Below are positions 1 to 7,832 of a stretch of DNA of 64,000 nucleotides, piece after piece. Source of the stretch: Ensifer adhaerens. Lineage in GTDB: Bacteria > Pseudomonadota > Alphaproteobacteria > Rhizobiales > Rhizobiaceae. The notes under the pieces are model-generated. The model was not told the origin of the DNA, did not search any database, and saw only the letters and a program-made list of their open reading frames with translations. Location of the stretch: contig NZ_CP015882.1 of the NCBI RefSeq assembly GCF_000697965.2, forward strand, positions 1,054,001 to 1,118,000, written 5' to 3'. Position 1 is the stretch's first letter; each line of letters begins with the position of its first letter. Made by a program: the position numbers and the translations under genes.

Positions 1-425
1 GCGTTGGCGCGCGGTAGTTCCTTGCGCTCCAGGTGGTCGGGAAGGATACCGTATTTGACCGGCCCGAAGAGCGCGGAGATGGCGCCGAACAGGAAGAGCG
101 CAACCAGCAGCACCGCGATGGAGGAGAACGCGATCCCGACAACCGCAACGCCTGCGGCAGCAAGCTCCCAGCGCTTCAGTCGCTCGGCAACGATCGCCTT
201 GTCGAACTTGTCGGCGAGTTCGCCGCCGAGTGCGGAAAAGACTAGGAACGGCGCCATGAAGACGGCGCCGGCCAGCGTGACCAGCGATCCCGCATCATCG
301 GCCGCCACGGTTGCGAGGATGAGGAAGACGAGCGTATTCTTAAGAAAATTGTCGTTGAACGCGGATAGAAACTGCGTCCAGAAGAGCGGCGCAAAGCGCC
401 GGGATGTCATGAGATTGGTTTTCAC
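1..425 (-). CDS. MFS transporter, LplT/Aas-like, C-terminus outside window
   Basis: Only the N-terminal 141 codons lie in the window; the reading frame runs off position 1 without a stop. The protein begins with the FWTQFLSAFNDNFLKN segment typical of the lysophospholipid transporter LplT and of the transporter half of Aas-type acyl-ACP-phospholipid O-acyltransferases. Several hydrophobic segments and an MFS loop (GGELADKFDK) follow. I chose the GTG start at 425 because AGGGAG lies 7 nt upstream; an in-frame ATG at 410 is the alternative. It lies 90 bp downstream of yiaA on the same strand, so it could extend a membrane-maintenance operon. Whether the PlsC and AMP-binding domains follow cannot be seen. 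Confidence 0.75.
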   Translation of the reverse strand, partial: MKTNLMTSRRFAPLFWTQFLSAFNDNFLKNTLVFLILATVAADDAGSLVTLAGAVFMAPFLVFSALGGELADKFDKAIVAERLKRWELAAAGVAVVGIAFSSIAVLLVALFLFGAISALFGPVKYGILPDHLERKELPRAN

Positions 426-515
426 GGGACGTCTCCCTTTTTTGAGCGTTCTAGATGAAAATAGTTACGCACTCGTCCACAGGTTGTTCGCCATAGCGAC
501 AAGGCTAATGAGCGA

Positions 516-794
516 TTAAACTTCGTCCGCCTTAATGCCGAGCAGCAATTTCTCGGTCTTGGCATCATCGATCCTGCGGATGAGCTTTTCTGCCTCCAGA
601 TTGTCGCGCAGCGTCTTGGTGACGTTCACGGCCGTCTGCAACAGCATCAGGATGCCCATGGCCAGGTACCCTTTGCCCCAGAGGTCGATCGGCATCATGT
701 AAAGGCCAATCACCACCATGAAAGCGGCCACCCCGAAGCTAACATAAGAGAAGGAGGTCCAGGCCGGAGAGTGTTTCATCAGGCTGTCGTTCAT
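516..794 (-). CDS. YiaA/YiaB two-helix inner membrane protein
   Basis: This 92-residue protein has two hydrophobic helices (about residues 15-35 and 42-62) separated by a short loop (MMPIDLWGKGYLAMG), followed by a charged C-terminal tail. This matches the YiaA/YiaB domain family of inner membrane proteins, whose biochemical role is not established. AAAGGA precedes the ATG at 794. It follows the pspA-like gene by only 28 bp on the same strand, so the two are probably one transcript and the protein may act in envelope stress. Confidence 0.75.
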   Translation of the reverse strand: MNDSLMKHSPAWTSFSYVSFGVAAFMVVIGLYMMPIDLWGKGYLAMGILMLLQTAVNVTKTLRDNLEAEKLIRRIDDAKTEKLLLGIKADEV

Positions 795-822
795 CGTTGT
801 TGTCCTTTGAGAAACAGAGGTT

Positions 823-1509
823 CTAAAGCGTAAGGTTCATCTTGGCGCGCAAGCGCTCGAGCACGTCGTCGGCGCTTGTCACCAGAGGGCGTCCGCAACC
901 GGCCGCAGCCAGTTTCTGCGCAAGTGCTGCCGGATCCGGCCGCTCTTCCAGCTCGATCAGCGCCTCGGCGGTCAATTCGGCCTCGCGCTGACGCGTTTCG
1001 AGCCGCGTGAGCGTTGCCTCGGCGTCGCTGAGTGTCGCGAGATCATTGCCGGGCACCTCTTTGGAAAGGCGCTGCGTCCGGTCACGTGCGGCGGCCAGGC
1101 GTTCGCCGCGGCGCAGCGCCTCCAGGCGCGTTTCGCTCTGCCGCACCGCTTGCCTCAGCCGATCTATTCCGTCTGCAAATTCCGCCTGAACCTGGCGCGC
1201 ATTCTGCAGTTCGGTTTCCAGCCGCGCGATCGAGGCTGCGGCTTCCGCGGCCAGATCCTCTCGCCCCTTTTCAAGGGCTGCAATGGCGCGGATTTCGAGC
1301 TCCTCGATGTGAGCGGAAAGCCTCTCGACGTTTTCCTTTTCCAGGCGATTTTGCGCTATGGCCAAAGCGACGGCCCGTCGCGCGCTTTCGACACCGCGGG
1401 CAGCGTCGCGTATCTGCTGAGCAAGAATGGGCAGCGCATGCCGATCGGCGAAGGCCTCCTCCGCCATATGAGCGCGACCGCGCAAGAGCGTTACGATTTG
1501 TTTGAACAT
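823..1509 (-). CDS. PspA/IM30 family envelope-stress protein
   Basis: The 228-residue protein is almost entirely charged helix and coiled coil: it starts MFKQIVTLLRGRA and continues with long Glu/Arg/Ala-rich heptads. This is the architecture of PspA/IM30 (ESCRT-III-like) proteins that bind and protect the cytoplasmic membrane. The ATG at 1509 is preferred over one 24 bp upstream because GGAGGTGAGGAG lies directly before it. It reads divergently from a TetR gene, and three copies of an inverted repeat lie between them. It lacks a PspF/PspBC neighbourhood, so control is probably by the TetR protein rather than the enterobacterial Psp circuit. Confidence 0.8.
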   Translation of the reverse strand: MFKQIVTLLRGRAHMAEEAFADRHALPILAQQIRDAARGVESARRAVALAIAQNRLEKENVERLSAHIEELEIRAIAALEKGREDLAAEAAASIARLETELQNARQVQAEFADGIDRLRQAVRQSETRLEALRRGERLAAARDRTQRLSKEVPGNDLATLSDAEATLTRLETRQREAELTAEALIELEERPDPAALAQKLAAAGCGRPLVTSADDVLERLRAKMNLTL

Positions 1510-1526
1510 CTCCTCACCTCCATGTA

Positions 1527-1595
1527 TGAACAATGTTCAATAATGTTTTCCCACAAAAATGAACGTTGTTCAAGATTGAAAATGAACATCGTTCA
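1527..1595. promoter_or_regulatory. Three TGAAC-N3-GTTCA operator-like repeats
   Basis: Three 13-bp inverted repeats of the form TGAAC-N3-GTTCA lie at 1527-1539, 1560-1572 and 1583-1595. The half-sites are identical in all three and only the central triplet varies (AAT, GTT, ATC). They fill the intergenic space between the divergent pspA-like and tetR genes; the last one ends 6-18 bp before the tetR start. This is the expected placement for an autoregulating TetR repressor. Confidence 0.8.
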
Positions 1596-1612
1596 ACAAA
1601 ATGAGGTGGCCA

Positions 1613-2209
1613 GTGGCCGGAAAGCGTGAAGCGAAGAAGGAAGATCTGAGATCGAGGCTTATTGCCGCCGGCACGGAGCTGATCCGGGAGCAAGGATTAA
1701 AGAACCTGCGCGCCCGCGATATAGCCGAGCGTGCAGGTGCAGCACTCGGCGGGCTCTACACCGTCTTCGATGATCTCGACGGACTGATCCTGCATATCAA
1801 CTCGGGTACATTGAAGCGCCTGGAAGCCGCCCTCAACGCTGCGGTCCAACCGGCGGCAGATGTTCAGGAGGCCTTCCTGAGCCTGTCGCTCGCCTATCTC
1901 CGTTTTGCGCTCGCAGAGCGAAATCTATGGTCGGCGCTATTTGAACACAGAATGCCCGAGGGTGCCCCGGTCCCCGAGTGGCATCTTGCCGAACACGGCT
2001 TTCTGATCGGTCTCATCGCAGCACCGCTTGCGCAGCAGTTTCCGGAGGCTGCTCAGGAGGATGTGGCAGTTCGTGCCCGCACGTTCTTCGCGGCCGTTCA
2101 TGGGGTAATCTCTCTCAGCCTGGAAGGACGGTTCATCGGAATAACGCCCGAAGTGCTCGAGCGCGAGATTACAGCACTCGCCGGACTTCTTGCCAGGCGC
2201 CCGAACTGA
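1613..2209 (+). CDS. TetR/AcrR family transcriptional regulator
   Basis: This is a 198-residue one-domain regulator. Residues about 8-55 form the TetR helix-turn-helix (LIAAGTELIREQGLKNLRAR, then DIAERAGAALGGLYTVFDDL), and the rest is a helical ligand and dimerization domain with little family-specific signal. I chose the GTG at 1613 because GAGGTGG lies just upstream; an ATG at 1601 is possible but has no ribosome binding site. It is divergent from the pspA-yiaA pair and probably represses both itself and that operon through the three palindromes between them. The inducer is unknown; a membrane-active compound would fit. Confidence 0.85.
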   Translation: MAGKREAKKEDLRSRLIAAGTELIREQGLKNLRARDIAERAGAALGGLYTVFDDLDGLILHINSGTLKRLEAALNAAVQPAADVQEAFLSLSLAYLRFALAERNLWSALFEHRMPEGAPVPEWHLAEHGFLIGLIAAPLAQQFPEAAQEDVAVRARTFFAAVHGVISLSLEGRFIGITPEVLEREITALAGLLARRPN

Positions 2210-2365
2210 CGCGCTCATTGCCGGATTGCGGGTTTCAGCGCGAGAGATCGCGAACTGGGGCTTAAGCGATCGTCAAAGGACAACAGGAAAGCGGAAGAGG
2301 CTAACCGGCGATATTGAAGCGGCTGGACCTTGGCCCGGCAGATCGGTGAAGGTCCATTTCGTAGC

Positions 2366-2394
2366 GGGTAGCCCACACCTGGTGCGGGCTACCC
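2366..2394. terminator. Hairpin between convergent tetR and DUF4168 genes
   Basis: GGGTAGCCC pairs exactly with GGGCTACCC, and an inner CACC/GGTG extension lies in the loop. It sits between the 3' ends of two convergent genes and could stop both transcripts. There is no strong T-run on either side, so intrinsic termination is only suggested. Confidence 0.5.
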
Positions 2395-2430
2395 ATTTGT
2401 CGCTGTCCAACTGGTTGCGTCCGAGCCCGG

Positions 2431-2856
2431 CTATTGCTGTGCCGGAGCGGTGTCTTGGAGTTTTGCCTGAACCTTCTTGGCGACTGCGGGATCGCTCTGT
2501 GCAGCCGTAAGGATTGCCGAATACTCTTCGATCGAAATGGCCGGTGAGGCTTGGACGGCCTCGACCATTTTCTTGCTGGCTTCGGTCTCCAGGTCCTTCT
2601 TCGCCGTTGCATCCGACGTTGCTTCTATCTTGGCGGAATATTCCTGCCTCACCTTGTCGACCTGAAGATAGGCAACCGCGAAGGCCTCGATTTTCTGGTC
2701 GCTGATCGCAGCGTCCGGGCCCTTGCTGCCAGCCTGGCCCTGCGTCGGCTGGGTCGTTTCGGCCTGAGCGATCTCAAGGGCGGATGCGGGACTGACGACC
2801 ATGAAGCTAAAGACTGCCGCCGCGAGCGACGCGACGGGTTTGTAACCGGTGATCAT
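2431..2856 (-). CDS. DUF4168 domain secreted protein
   Basis: This 141-residue protein has an N-terminal signal peptide (hydrophobic stretch SLAAAVFSFMVV, then SPASALEIAQA). A Gln/Thr-rich linker follows, and then a helical domain with the DUF4168 pattern (IEAFAVAYLQVDKVRQEYSA, later SIEEYSAILTAAQSDP). The second ATG (2856) is favoured because GAGAGGA lies 6 nt upstream. It is probably periplasmic and the function is unknown. It reads toward the tetR gene and has no clear operon partner. Confidence 0.75.
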   Translation of the reverse strand: MITGYKPVASLAAAVFSFMVVSPASALEIAQAETTQPTQGQAGSKGPDAAISDQKIEAFAVAYLQVDKVRQEYSAKIEATSDATAKKDLETEASKKMVEAVQASPAISIEEYSAILTAAQSDPAVAKKVQAKLQDTAPAQQ

Positions 2857-3258
2857 ATTCATTCCTCTCTGATGCGCATGACGTGATTAGGAGCGATACT
2901 GACTTTCAATCGCCCCTAAGGTCGGCCGGATACCGAATGCGCCGCGACGATGGAACGTTGGAATGGGCTCGATGCGGCCGTATCGGGGCCATTTGCTGAC
3001 CATTCCACGGCAGCTTTACGGCTCACCCGACGCCTCCGGTCCCACACTTTCTCCCGGTCCCGGACCGACTACTTCTTCCCCACCCGTTGGCGCCGGACCC
3101 GGCGCGTCAGATTGAACACGTCATGGCCGGCACCGGAAACGATGTCGCGATGGGAGAGTTGGCACCCTCTTTGCGCTTGCTCTAACGGCCGCGATCAAAT
3201 CGCGATCGAAAGCGATCACCGGCGAGTGCCAGGTTAGACGCCCTGAAGATCGATCGCG
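2857..3258. other. Non-coding stretch upstream of a gene remnant
   Basis: About 400 bp contain no open frame with ribosome binding site, codon use or family resemblance that I can support. The only recognisable item is a sigma-54-like promoter at 3159-3174, listed separately. The base composition is GC-rich and does not obviously differ from the neighbouring genes. Confidence 0.5.
3159..3174 (+). promoter_or_regulatory. Sigma-54-like -24/-12 promoter
   Basis: TTGGCACCCTCTTTGC matches the sigma-54 consensus TGGCACG-N4-TTGC at all but one position. It has the required 10 nt between the GG and GC dinucleotides. It points toward the degraded aldehyde dehydrogenase that begins about 85 bp downstream. 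No enhancer-binding activator gene is visible nearby, and single matches of this kind can occur by chance. Confidence 0.4.
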
Positions 3259-3540
3259 CCATGGCAACGCCGCCGACATCGAGGTCGCCTGCGATATCGC
3301 GGCCACGCGGTTTCGATAGGATGTCTGGTCGCGCATTCCGCTTCGGCGGCGGACCGACGTCCTCATCCGTTTTTCCGAATTGATCGCCGAGAGCCGTGAC
3401 ATCCTGGCGGTGCTCGATACGATGGAGATGGGCAAGCCGATCGCCAAAATGTGTGCGAAGAACCGGGACCGATGCCGGTCGCCAAGATCGAGTACGTAGT
3501 CAACGAGGCGCAGGCGACGGTCGAATTCGCCTCAAAGCTG
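3259..3540 (+). pseudogene. Degraded aldehyde dehydrogenase N-terminal remnant
   Basis: Reading from about 3273, the frame gives DIEVACDIAATRFR, an in-frame TAG (3318), then DVWSRIPLRRRTDVLIRFSE and ILAVLDTMEMGKPIAKM. This matches the N-terminal part of NAD-dependent aldehyde dehydrogenases, where a segment like RKEVLLRFAELI is followed by LETLDMGKPI. The similarity stops near 3450, and no Rossmann or catalytic Cys region follows. The remainder, up to the convergent DUF2721 gene, is not recognisable. It is a gene fragment with at least one stop and a lost 3' end. Confidence 0.6.
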
Positions 3541-3555
3541 ACGGCGGCACCGGCA

Positions 3556-4011
3556 TCAGTCGCCGCCCGACGCTGCCTGATCCATGCGCATCTGGCGCAG
3601 CATGTTCCGCCCGGCGATCAGCATCTCGAACAGGAAGGCCAACAGCGACCCGATGAGCGAGACGATCGCGCCGCCGAAAAACCAGAAAAGGTTCTCCTCG
3701 CGAAACCCGAAGGCAAGCGCGCCGGCGAGCAGATTGAGAATGGCGCAGCCCGTGCAGATCGCCGCGAAAGTCCCCAGCGCAACGGCGATCTCCAGCGCCA
3801 GCGTCCGCCGGCGCAGATAGTCAAGCTGCATCCGCCGCGCGTCGTTCTGCTCGTATTTCTCCCCGATCTCGTTGACGCGATCGGACACCCTGCCAAGCCG
3901 GGAGGCATAGACACTGACGAAGCCGGCAGTGCCGGCGAGAAGAAAGACGGGCGCCAGCGAGGTTTGGACGATCGAAGCGAGATCGATGACAGTCGACGGC
4001 GTCTCCATGCT
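3556..4011 (-). CDS. DUF2721 family membrane protein
   Basis: The 151-residue protein has three hydrophobic segments: about residues 10-35 (IVQTSLAPVFLLAGTAGFVS), 70-95 and 105-130. Between the first and second lies a polar stretch with the conserved ASRLGRVSDRVNEIGEKYE motif of DUF2721. This family consists of small integral membrane proteins of unknown role. I preferred the ATG at 4011 (GAAGG 6 nt upstream) to the one at 4020. It stands alone between a gene remnant and the formamidase gene, transcribed in the same direction as the latter. Confidence 0.75.
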   Translation of the reverse strand, partial: SMETPSTVIDLASIVQTSLAPVFLLAGTAGFVSVYASRLGRVSDRVNEIGEKYEQNDARRMQLDYLRRRTLALEIAVALGTFAAICTGCAILNLLAGALAFGFREENLFWFFGGAIVSLIGSLLAFLFEMLIAGRNMLRQMRMDQAASGGD

Positions 4012-4167
4012 TGCCTTCATTTTGCGTCGCTCGCTTCCGGCGAGACCGGGAGGAGCACTCTAGTCAGTTTTGACGGATATAGTAGCGATACAAACACCAA
4101 GATATGGCGCAGATAGATGCGCTTCATACCCTTATCGAGGGAATGCGGGAGCGACCCAGCCCGACGT

Positions 4168-5001
4168 TCACACGCCCAACAGCAACGTCCGCACCAGGGG
4201 ATGCTTGGCGTCGGCAAGGCCGTCGACGACGTTGAAGTGGTGCCGGTCCGGCTCCGCGACAGCAGCCGTCGTTGCACCCAATCCGGTCCAGATATTGGCA
4301 AGAAGCGCGTTCTGACGCAGGAACTCCGCACGCTCTCCGCCTCCGACCCAGCAGGTGATGCGGGCGTCTGGCATCGGCCGCAGCAGTGCCGGGCTCTGTG
4401 AAAGTGCCTCGGCCTCGTCGATCGCGAGCTTCTCGTTCATGGCCGTCGACATGATCGGGCGCAGGTCATGCACGCCGGAGATCGAGACGACGTTGCGGAT
4501 CCGGCCCTGGACATCAGGCGAAAGCGGCGCGGTCGTCGTGATCATTCGGCTGACGAGGTGGCCGCCGGCCGAATGGCCGGTCAGCATCAAGGGACCCTCG
4601 ACGCGTTTCGATGCCTCGCTGATAGCGGCGGCGACCTCTTCGACGATCCCGGCAATGCGAATCTTTGGGCAGAGCGTGTAGGACGGCATCGCGACGGCAT
4701 AGCCGCGCTCCACTGCTCCGGCCGCCAGGTGCGACCAGAAGCTCTTGTCGAGCTGTAGCCAGTACCCACCGTGGACGAAGACCACCAGGCCCTTGGGCGA
4801 ACCGTCGGGAAGAAAGATATCCATGCGGTTCCTCGGCCGATCGCCATAGGCAAGGTCGAGTTTGGCGCGTCCAGCGCTCAAGAGGGCGTTGCGGAACGCC
4901 TCGGCCGGTTTGACCCAGGCTTCCGGCCAGCGATCGCCGCGCGCGATGTTCGAGCCGTTCGCATAGGCGTCGTCCCAGTCGGAAATGCGGTGTTCCAGCA
5001 T
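4168..5001 (-). CDS. Alpha/beta-hydrolase, probable kynurenine formamidase
   Basis: This 277-residue alpha/beta-hydrolase carries the oxyanion-hole motif HGGYW, the nucleophile elbow GHSAGG and a C-terminal catalytic His in PDRHHFNVVDGL. HGGxW plus GHSAGG is the signature of the arylformamidase (AFMID/KynB-equivalent) branch, which hydrolyses N-formylkynurenine to kynurenine and formate. It is unrelated to the metal-dependent cyclase-type KynB of many bacteria. The start at 5001 has GGGAGG 9 nt upstream. It is divergent from the ligase-kynA operon, so it supplies the missing step between KynA and KynU in this window. Substrate assignment rests on motif plus context. Confidence 0.75.
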   Translation of the reverse strand: MLEHRISDWDDAYANGSNIARGDRWPEAWVKPAEAFRNALLSAGRAKLDLAYGDRPRNRMDIFLPDGSPKGLVVFVHGGYWLQLDKSFWSHLAAGAVERGYAVAMPSYTLCPKIRIAGIVEEVAAAISEASKRVEGPLMLTGHSAGGHLVSRMITTTAPLSPDVQGRIRNVVSISGVHDLRPIMSTAMNEKLAIDEAEALSQSPALLRPMPDARITCWVGGGERAEFLRQNALLANIWTGLGATTAAVAEPDRHHFNVVDGLADAKHPLVRTLLLGV

Positions 5002-5329
5002 CGATTTCATCCTCCCTTTGATGTCTCCTCACAGATAGCAATCGCCTGCCCCACCGGGAAAGGCAATGCCGGCAATCGAAAAAACTTTAGGCTTGAAATA
5101 ATTTTGGACTGGTGCGATGCTGCCCCATGTTCAGCCGAGAAGTGGAGGTCTCGCTGTGCCTATCGCCATAACTGGAGTCGCGCCGGCGACGGCCCGTGTC
5201 ACTTTGAATAGTGCCGCGACGCTTGCCGCTTGTCCGCAGACCAGGGCTTTGAACCACCGCAAGACTTTCCGCCGGCTTTGAACAATGCCTGGGCAACAGG
5301 CACGAACGAAATTAGGGAACAGCCGCCAC
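5002..5329. promoter_or_regulatory. Divergent promoter region, formamidase / ligase-kynA
   Basis: This 328-bp intergenic region separates two divergent parts of the tryptophan pathway. Around 5077-5106 there is a local AT-rich stretch, which includes the 18-bp operator-like site described separately. No convincing open frame is present; the ligase gene's upstream in-frame ATG at 5285 lacks a ribosome binding site. Confidence 0.6.
5083..5100. promoter_or_regulatory. Operator-like site shared with the abmA promoter
   Basis: AACTTTAGGCTTGAAATA matches the palindromic site upstream of the monooxygenase/reductase gene (AATTTTAAGCTTGAAATT, 19216-19233) at 15 of 18 positions. Both sites lie in AT-rich patches before genes that act on anthranilate. 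The probable regulator is the MarR protein at 18574-19098. Binding is inferred, not shown. Confidence 0.6.
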
Positions 5330-6949
5330 ATGCTTGGACCGACTTCGCACGTCGATACGTTCACCCGTGACCATCTTCCGCCACAGGAAGAATGGCCGGA
5401 GTTTCTTCTCGAAGGTTTTGACTACCCGGATCACCTCAACGCCGCCGTCGAATTGACGGACGCCATGGTTGCCAAGGGTTTCGGCGATCATACCGCGTTG
5501 ATCGGCAATGGCCGCCGCCGGACTTACAAGGAACTGTCCGACTGGACCAACCGTCTCGCCCACGCGCTGGTTGAGAATTACGGTGTGAAGCCCGGGCACC
5601 GCGTGCTCATCCGCTCCGCCAACAATCCGGCCATGGTCGCCTGCTGGCTGGCAGCCACCAAGGCCGGCGCCGTCGTCGTCAACACCATGCCGATGCTCCG
5701 GGCCGGGGAACTCGCCAAGATCGTCGACAAGGCCGAAGTCAGCCTGGCACTTTGCGACACGCGACTGATGGAAGAAATGATCGTCTGCGCGAAGGACAGC
5801 CGCTTCCTGAAGCAGGTCGTGAGTTTCGACGGGACCGCGAACCACGACGCCGAACTCGACCGCATTGCGCTCGACAAATCAGTGGTCTTCGAGGCGGTGC
5901 ATACCGGTCGCGACGATGTGGCGTTGCTCGGTTTCACCTCTGGCACGACGGGGATTCCGAAGGCGACCATGCACTTTCACCGCGATCTCCTGGCGATCGC
6001 CGACGGCTATGCCCGCGAAGTGCTCGGGGTCACGCCCGACGATATCTTCGTCGGCTCGCCGCCGCTCGCATTCACCTTTGGCCTTGGCGGCCTCGCGATC
6101 TTCCCCTTGCGCTTTGGAGCCGCAGCGACACTGCTCGAGCATGCGACGCCGGCCAACATGGTGGAGATCATCGAGAAGTACAAAGCGACGATCTCGTTTA
6201 CCGCCCCCACCGCCTATCGGGCAATGATGAAGGCGATGGATAACGGCGCCGATCTTTCATCACTGCGCGTCGCGATCTCGGCGGGCGAGACCCTGCCCGG
6301 TCCGGTCTTCGAGGAATGGACGGCCAAGACCGGCAAGCCGATCCTCGACGGGATCGGCGCGACCGAGATGCTGCATATCTTCATTTCCAACCGCTTCGAG
6401 GACCGCAAGCCCGCCTCGACCGGAAAGCCGGTCGGCGGCTACGAAGCGCGGATCGTCAATGACGACATGCAGGAAGTCCCCCGCGGCACGATCGGCAGGC
6501 TTGCGGTGCGTGGCCCGACCGGCTGCCGCTACATGGCCGACAGCCGACAGCGCGACTATGTGCGCGACGGCTGGAACCTGACCGGCGACGCCTTCTATCA
6601 GGACGAGGACGGCTTCTTCCATTTCGCCGCCCGTTCGGACGACATGATCATCACCGCCGGCTACAACATCGCCGGCCCCGAGGTCGAAGCCGCCCTGATT
6701 TCCCACCCGGAGGTCGCAGAATGCGCCGTCGTCGGTGCGCCCGATCAGGAACGCGGCCAGATTGTCGAAGCCTATGTCGTTCTGATATCTGGCGTGTCGG
6801 CAGACGACGCAACGATCAAGCGTCTGCAGGATCATGTGAAGGCGACGATCGCGCCTTACAAATATCCGCGATCGGTAAAGTTCCTGGACAACCTGCCGAA
6901 AACAGCCACGGGCAAGATCCAGCGGTTCCGATTGCGGTCGGAGAACTGA
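5330..6949 (+). CDS. 2-aminobenzoate-CoA ligase (anthraniloyl-CoA synthetase)
   Basis: The 539-residue AMP-forming acyl-CoA synthetase shows the P-loop-like A3 motif [19 protein letters not shown], the A5 region [11 protein letters not shown], the A8 hinge and the C-terminal catalytic Lys in [14 protein letters not shown]. The opening [17 protein letters not shown] is characteristic of 2-aminobenzoate/benzoate-type CoA ligases. The ATG at 5330 has AGGGAA upstream; one at 5285 does not. It probably activates anthranilate to 2-aminobenzoyl-CoA, the substrate of the flavoprotein at 19330. kynA follows after 4 bp, so the enzymes that begin the pathway and use its anthranilate product are co-transcribed. 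Confidence 0.82.
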   Translation: MLGPTSHVDTFTRDHLPPQEEWPEFLLEGFDYPDHLNAAVELTDAMVAKGFGDHTALIGNGRRRTYKELSDWTNRLAHALVENYGVKPGHRVLIRSANNPAMVACWLAATKAGAVVVNTMPMLRAGELAKIVDKAEVSLALCDTRLMEEMIVCAKDSRFLKQVVSFDGTANHDAELDRIALDKSVVFEAVHTGRDDVALLGFTSGTTGIPKATMHFHRDLLAIADGYAREVLGVTPDDIFVGSPPLAFTFGLGGLAIFPLRFGAAATLLEHATPANMVEIIEKYKATISFTAPTAYRAMMKAMDNGADLSSLRVAISAGETLPGPVFEEWTAKTGKPILDGIGATEMLHIFISNRFEDRKPASTGKPVGGYEARIVNDDMQEVPRGTIGRLAVRGPTGCRYMADSRQRDYVRDGWNLTGDAFYQDEDGFFHFAARSDDMIITAGYNIAGPEVEAALISHPEVAECAVVGAPDQERGQIVEAYVVLISGVSADDATIKRLQDHVKATIAPYKYPRSVKFLDNLPKTATGKIQRFRLRSEN

Positions 6950-6953
6950 AAAC

Positions 6954-7790
6954 ATGAGCAAATCATACGACCCTTCGAAAGAAGGCGCCCAGATGTCGTT
7001 CGAGGGACGCATGTCCTATAGCGACTACCTGATGCTGGAAAAGGTACTGGATGCGCAGGAGCCGCTTTCCAAAGCCCATGACGAGATGCTGTTCATCATC
7101 CAGCATCAGACGTCCGAGCTCTGGATGAAGCTCGCGCTGCACGAGATCAATGCGGCGGTCCGCTCGATCCGCGACGACCGGCTGGAGCCCGCATTCAAGA
7201 TGCTGACGCGCGTCGCCCGCATCTTCGAGCAGCTGAACAGCGCCTGGGATGTGCTGCGAACGATGACCCCCAGCGAATACACCACGTTCCGTGAATCGCT
7301 CGGCCAATCCTCCGGCTTCCAGTCCTGGCAGTACCGGGCGATCGAGTTCCTCGCCGGCAACCGCAATGTCGCGATGCTCGGGCCGCATGCGCACCGCCCC
7401 GACATCATGGAAAAGCTGGAAGCGATCCTGGCAGCGCCGTCGCTCTACGACGAGGCGATCCGGCTTCTTTCGCGCAACGGTTTCGATGTCGGCGCGGAAG
7501 CGGACAAGAGCGATTGGCGCGAGACGCGCACGGCAAGCGAAAAGGTCTTCGCCGCCTGGCAGATCGTCTACCGCGATCCCGAGCGCTATTGGATGCTCTA
7601 CGAGCTCGCCGAGAAACTGGTCGATTTCGAGGACTACTTCCGTCGCTGGCGCTTCAACCACGTCACGACCGTCGAGCGCATCATCGGCATGAAACGCGGA
7701 ACCGGGGGCACATCCGGCGCGTCCTATCTGAAAAAGATGCTCGAAGTGGAACTTTTCCCCGAGCTCTGGCACGTGCGCACGGGTCTCTGA
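6954..7790 (+). CDS. kynA: Tryptophan 2,3-dioxygenase
   Basis: This 278-residue haem dioxygenase opens the indole ring of L-tryptophan to N-formylkynurenine. Hallmarks are [18 protein letters not shown], the substrate-pocket segment [27 protein letters not shown], the proximal haem His in [13 protein letters not shown] and the GTGGTSG loop that closes over the substrate. Length matches bacterial enzymes. It lies 4 bp after the ligase gene and 42 bp before the importer binding-protein gene, so it is the central gene of a ligase-kynA-importer operon. Confidence 0.95.
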   Translation: MSKSYDPSKEGAQMSFEGRMSYSDYLMLEKVLDAQEPLSKAHDEMLFIIQHQTSELWMKLALHEINAAVRSIRDDRLEPAFKMLTRVARIFEQLNSAWDVLRTMTPSEYTTFRESLGQSSGFQSWQYRAIEFLAGNRNVAMLGPHAHRPDIMEKLEAILAAPSLYDEAIRLLSRNGFDVGAEADKSDWRETRTASEKVFAAWQIVYRDPERYWMLYELAEKLVDFEDYFRRWRFNHVTTVERIIGMKRGTGGTSGASYLKKMLEVELFPELWHVRTGL

Positions 7791-7832
7791 TAGAACACAA
7801 CCCAAAAGGGAACCAACAAAGAGGAGAACAGC

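Noticed and set aside
3121..3204. A short plus-strand frame reading MAGTGNDVAMGELAPSLRLL
   Set aside because: It faintly recalls P-type ATPase or phosphatase motifs, but it is too short, ends at a stop, and overlaps the sigma-54-like element. I could not support it as a gene.
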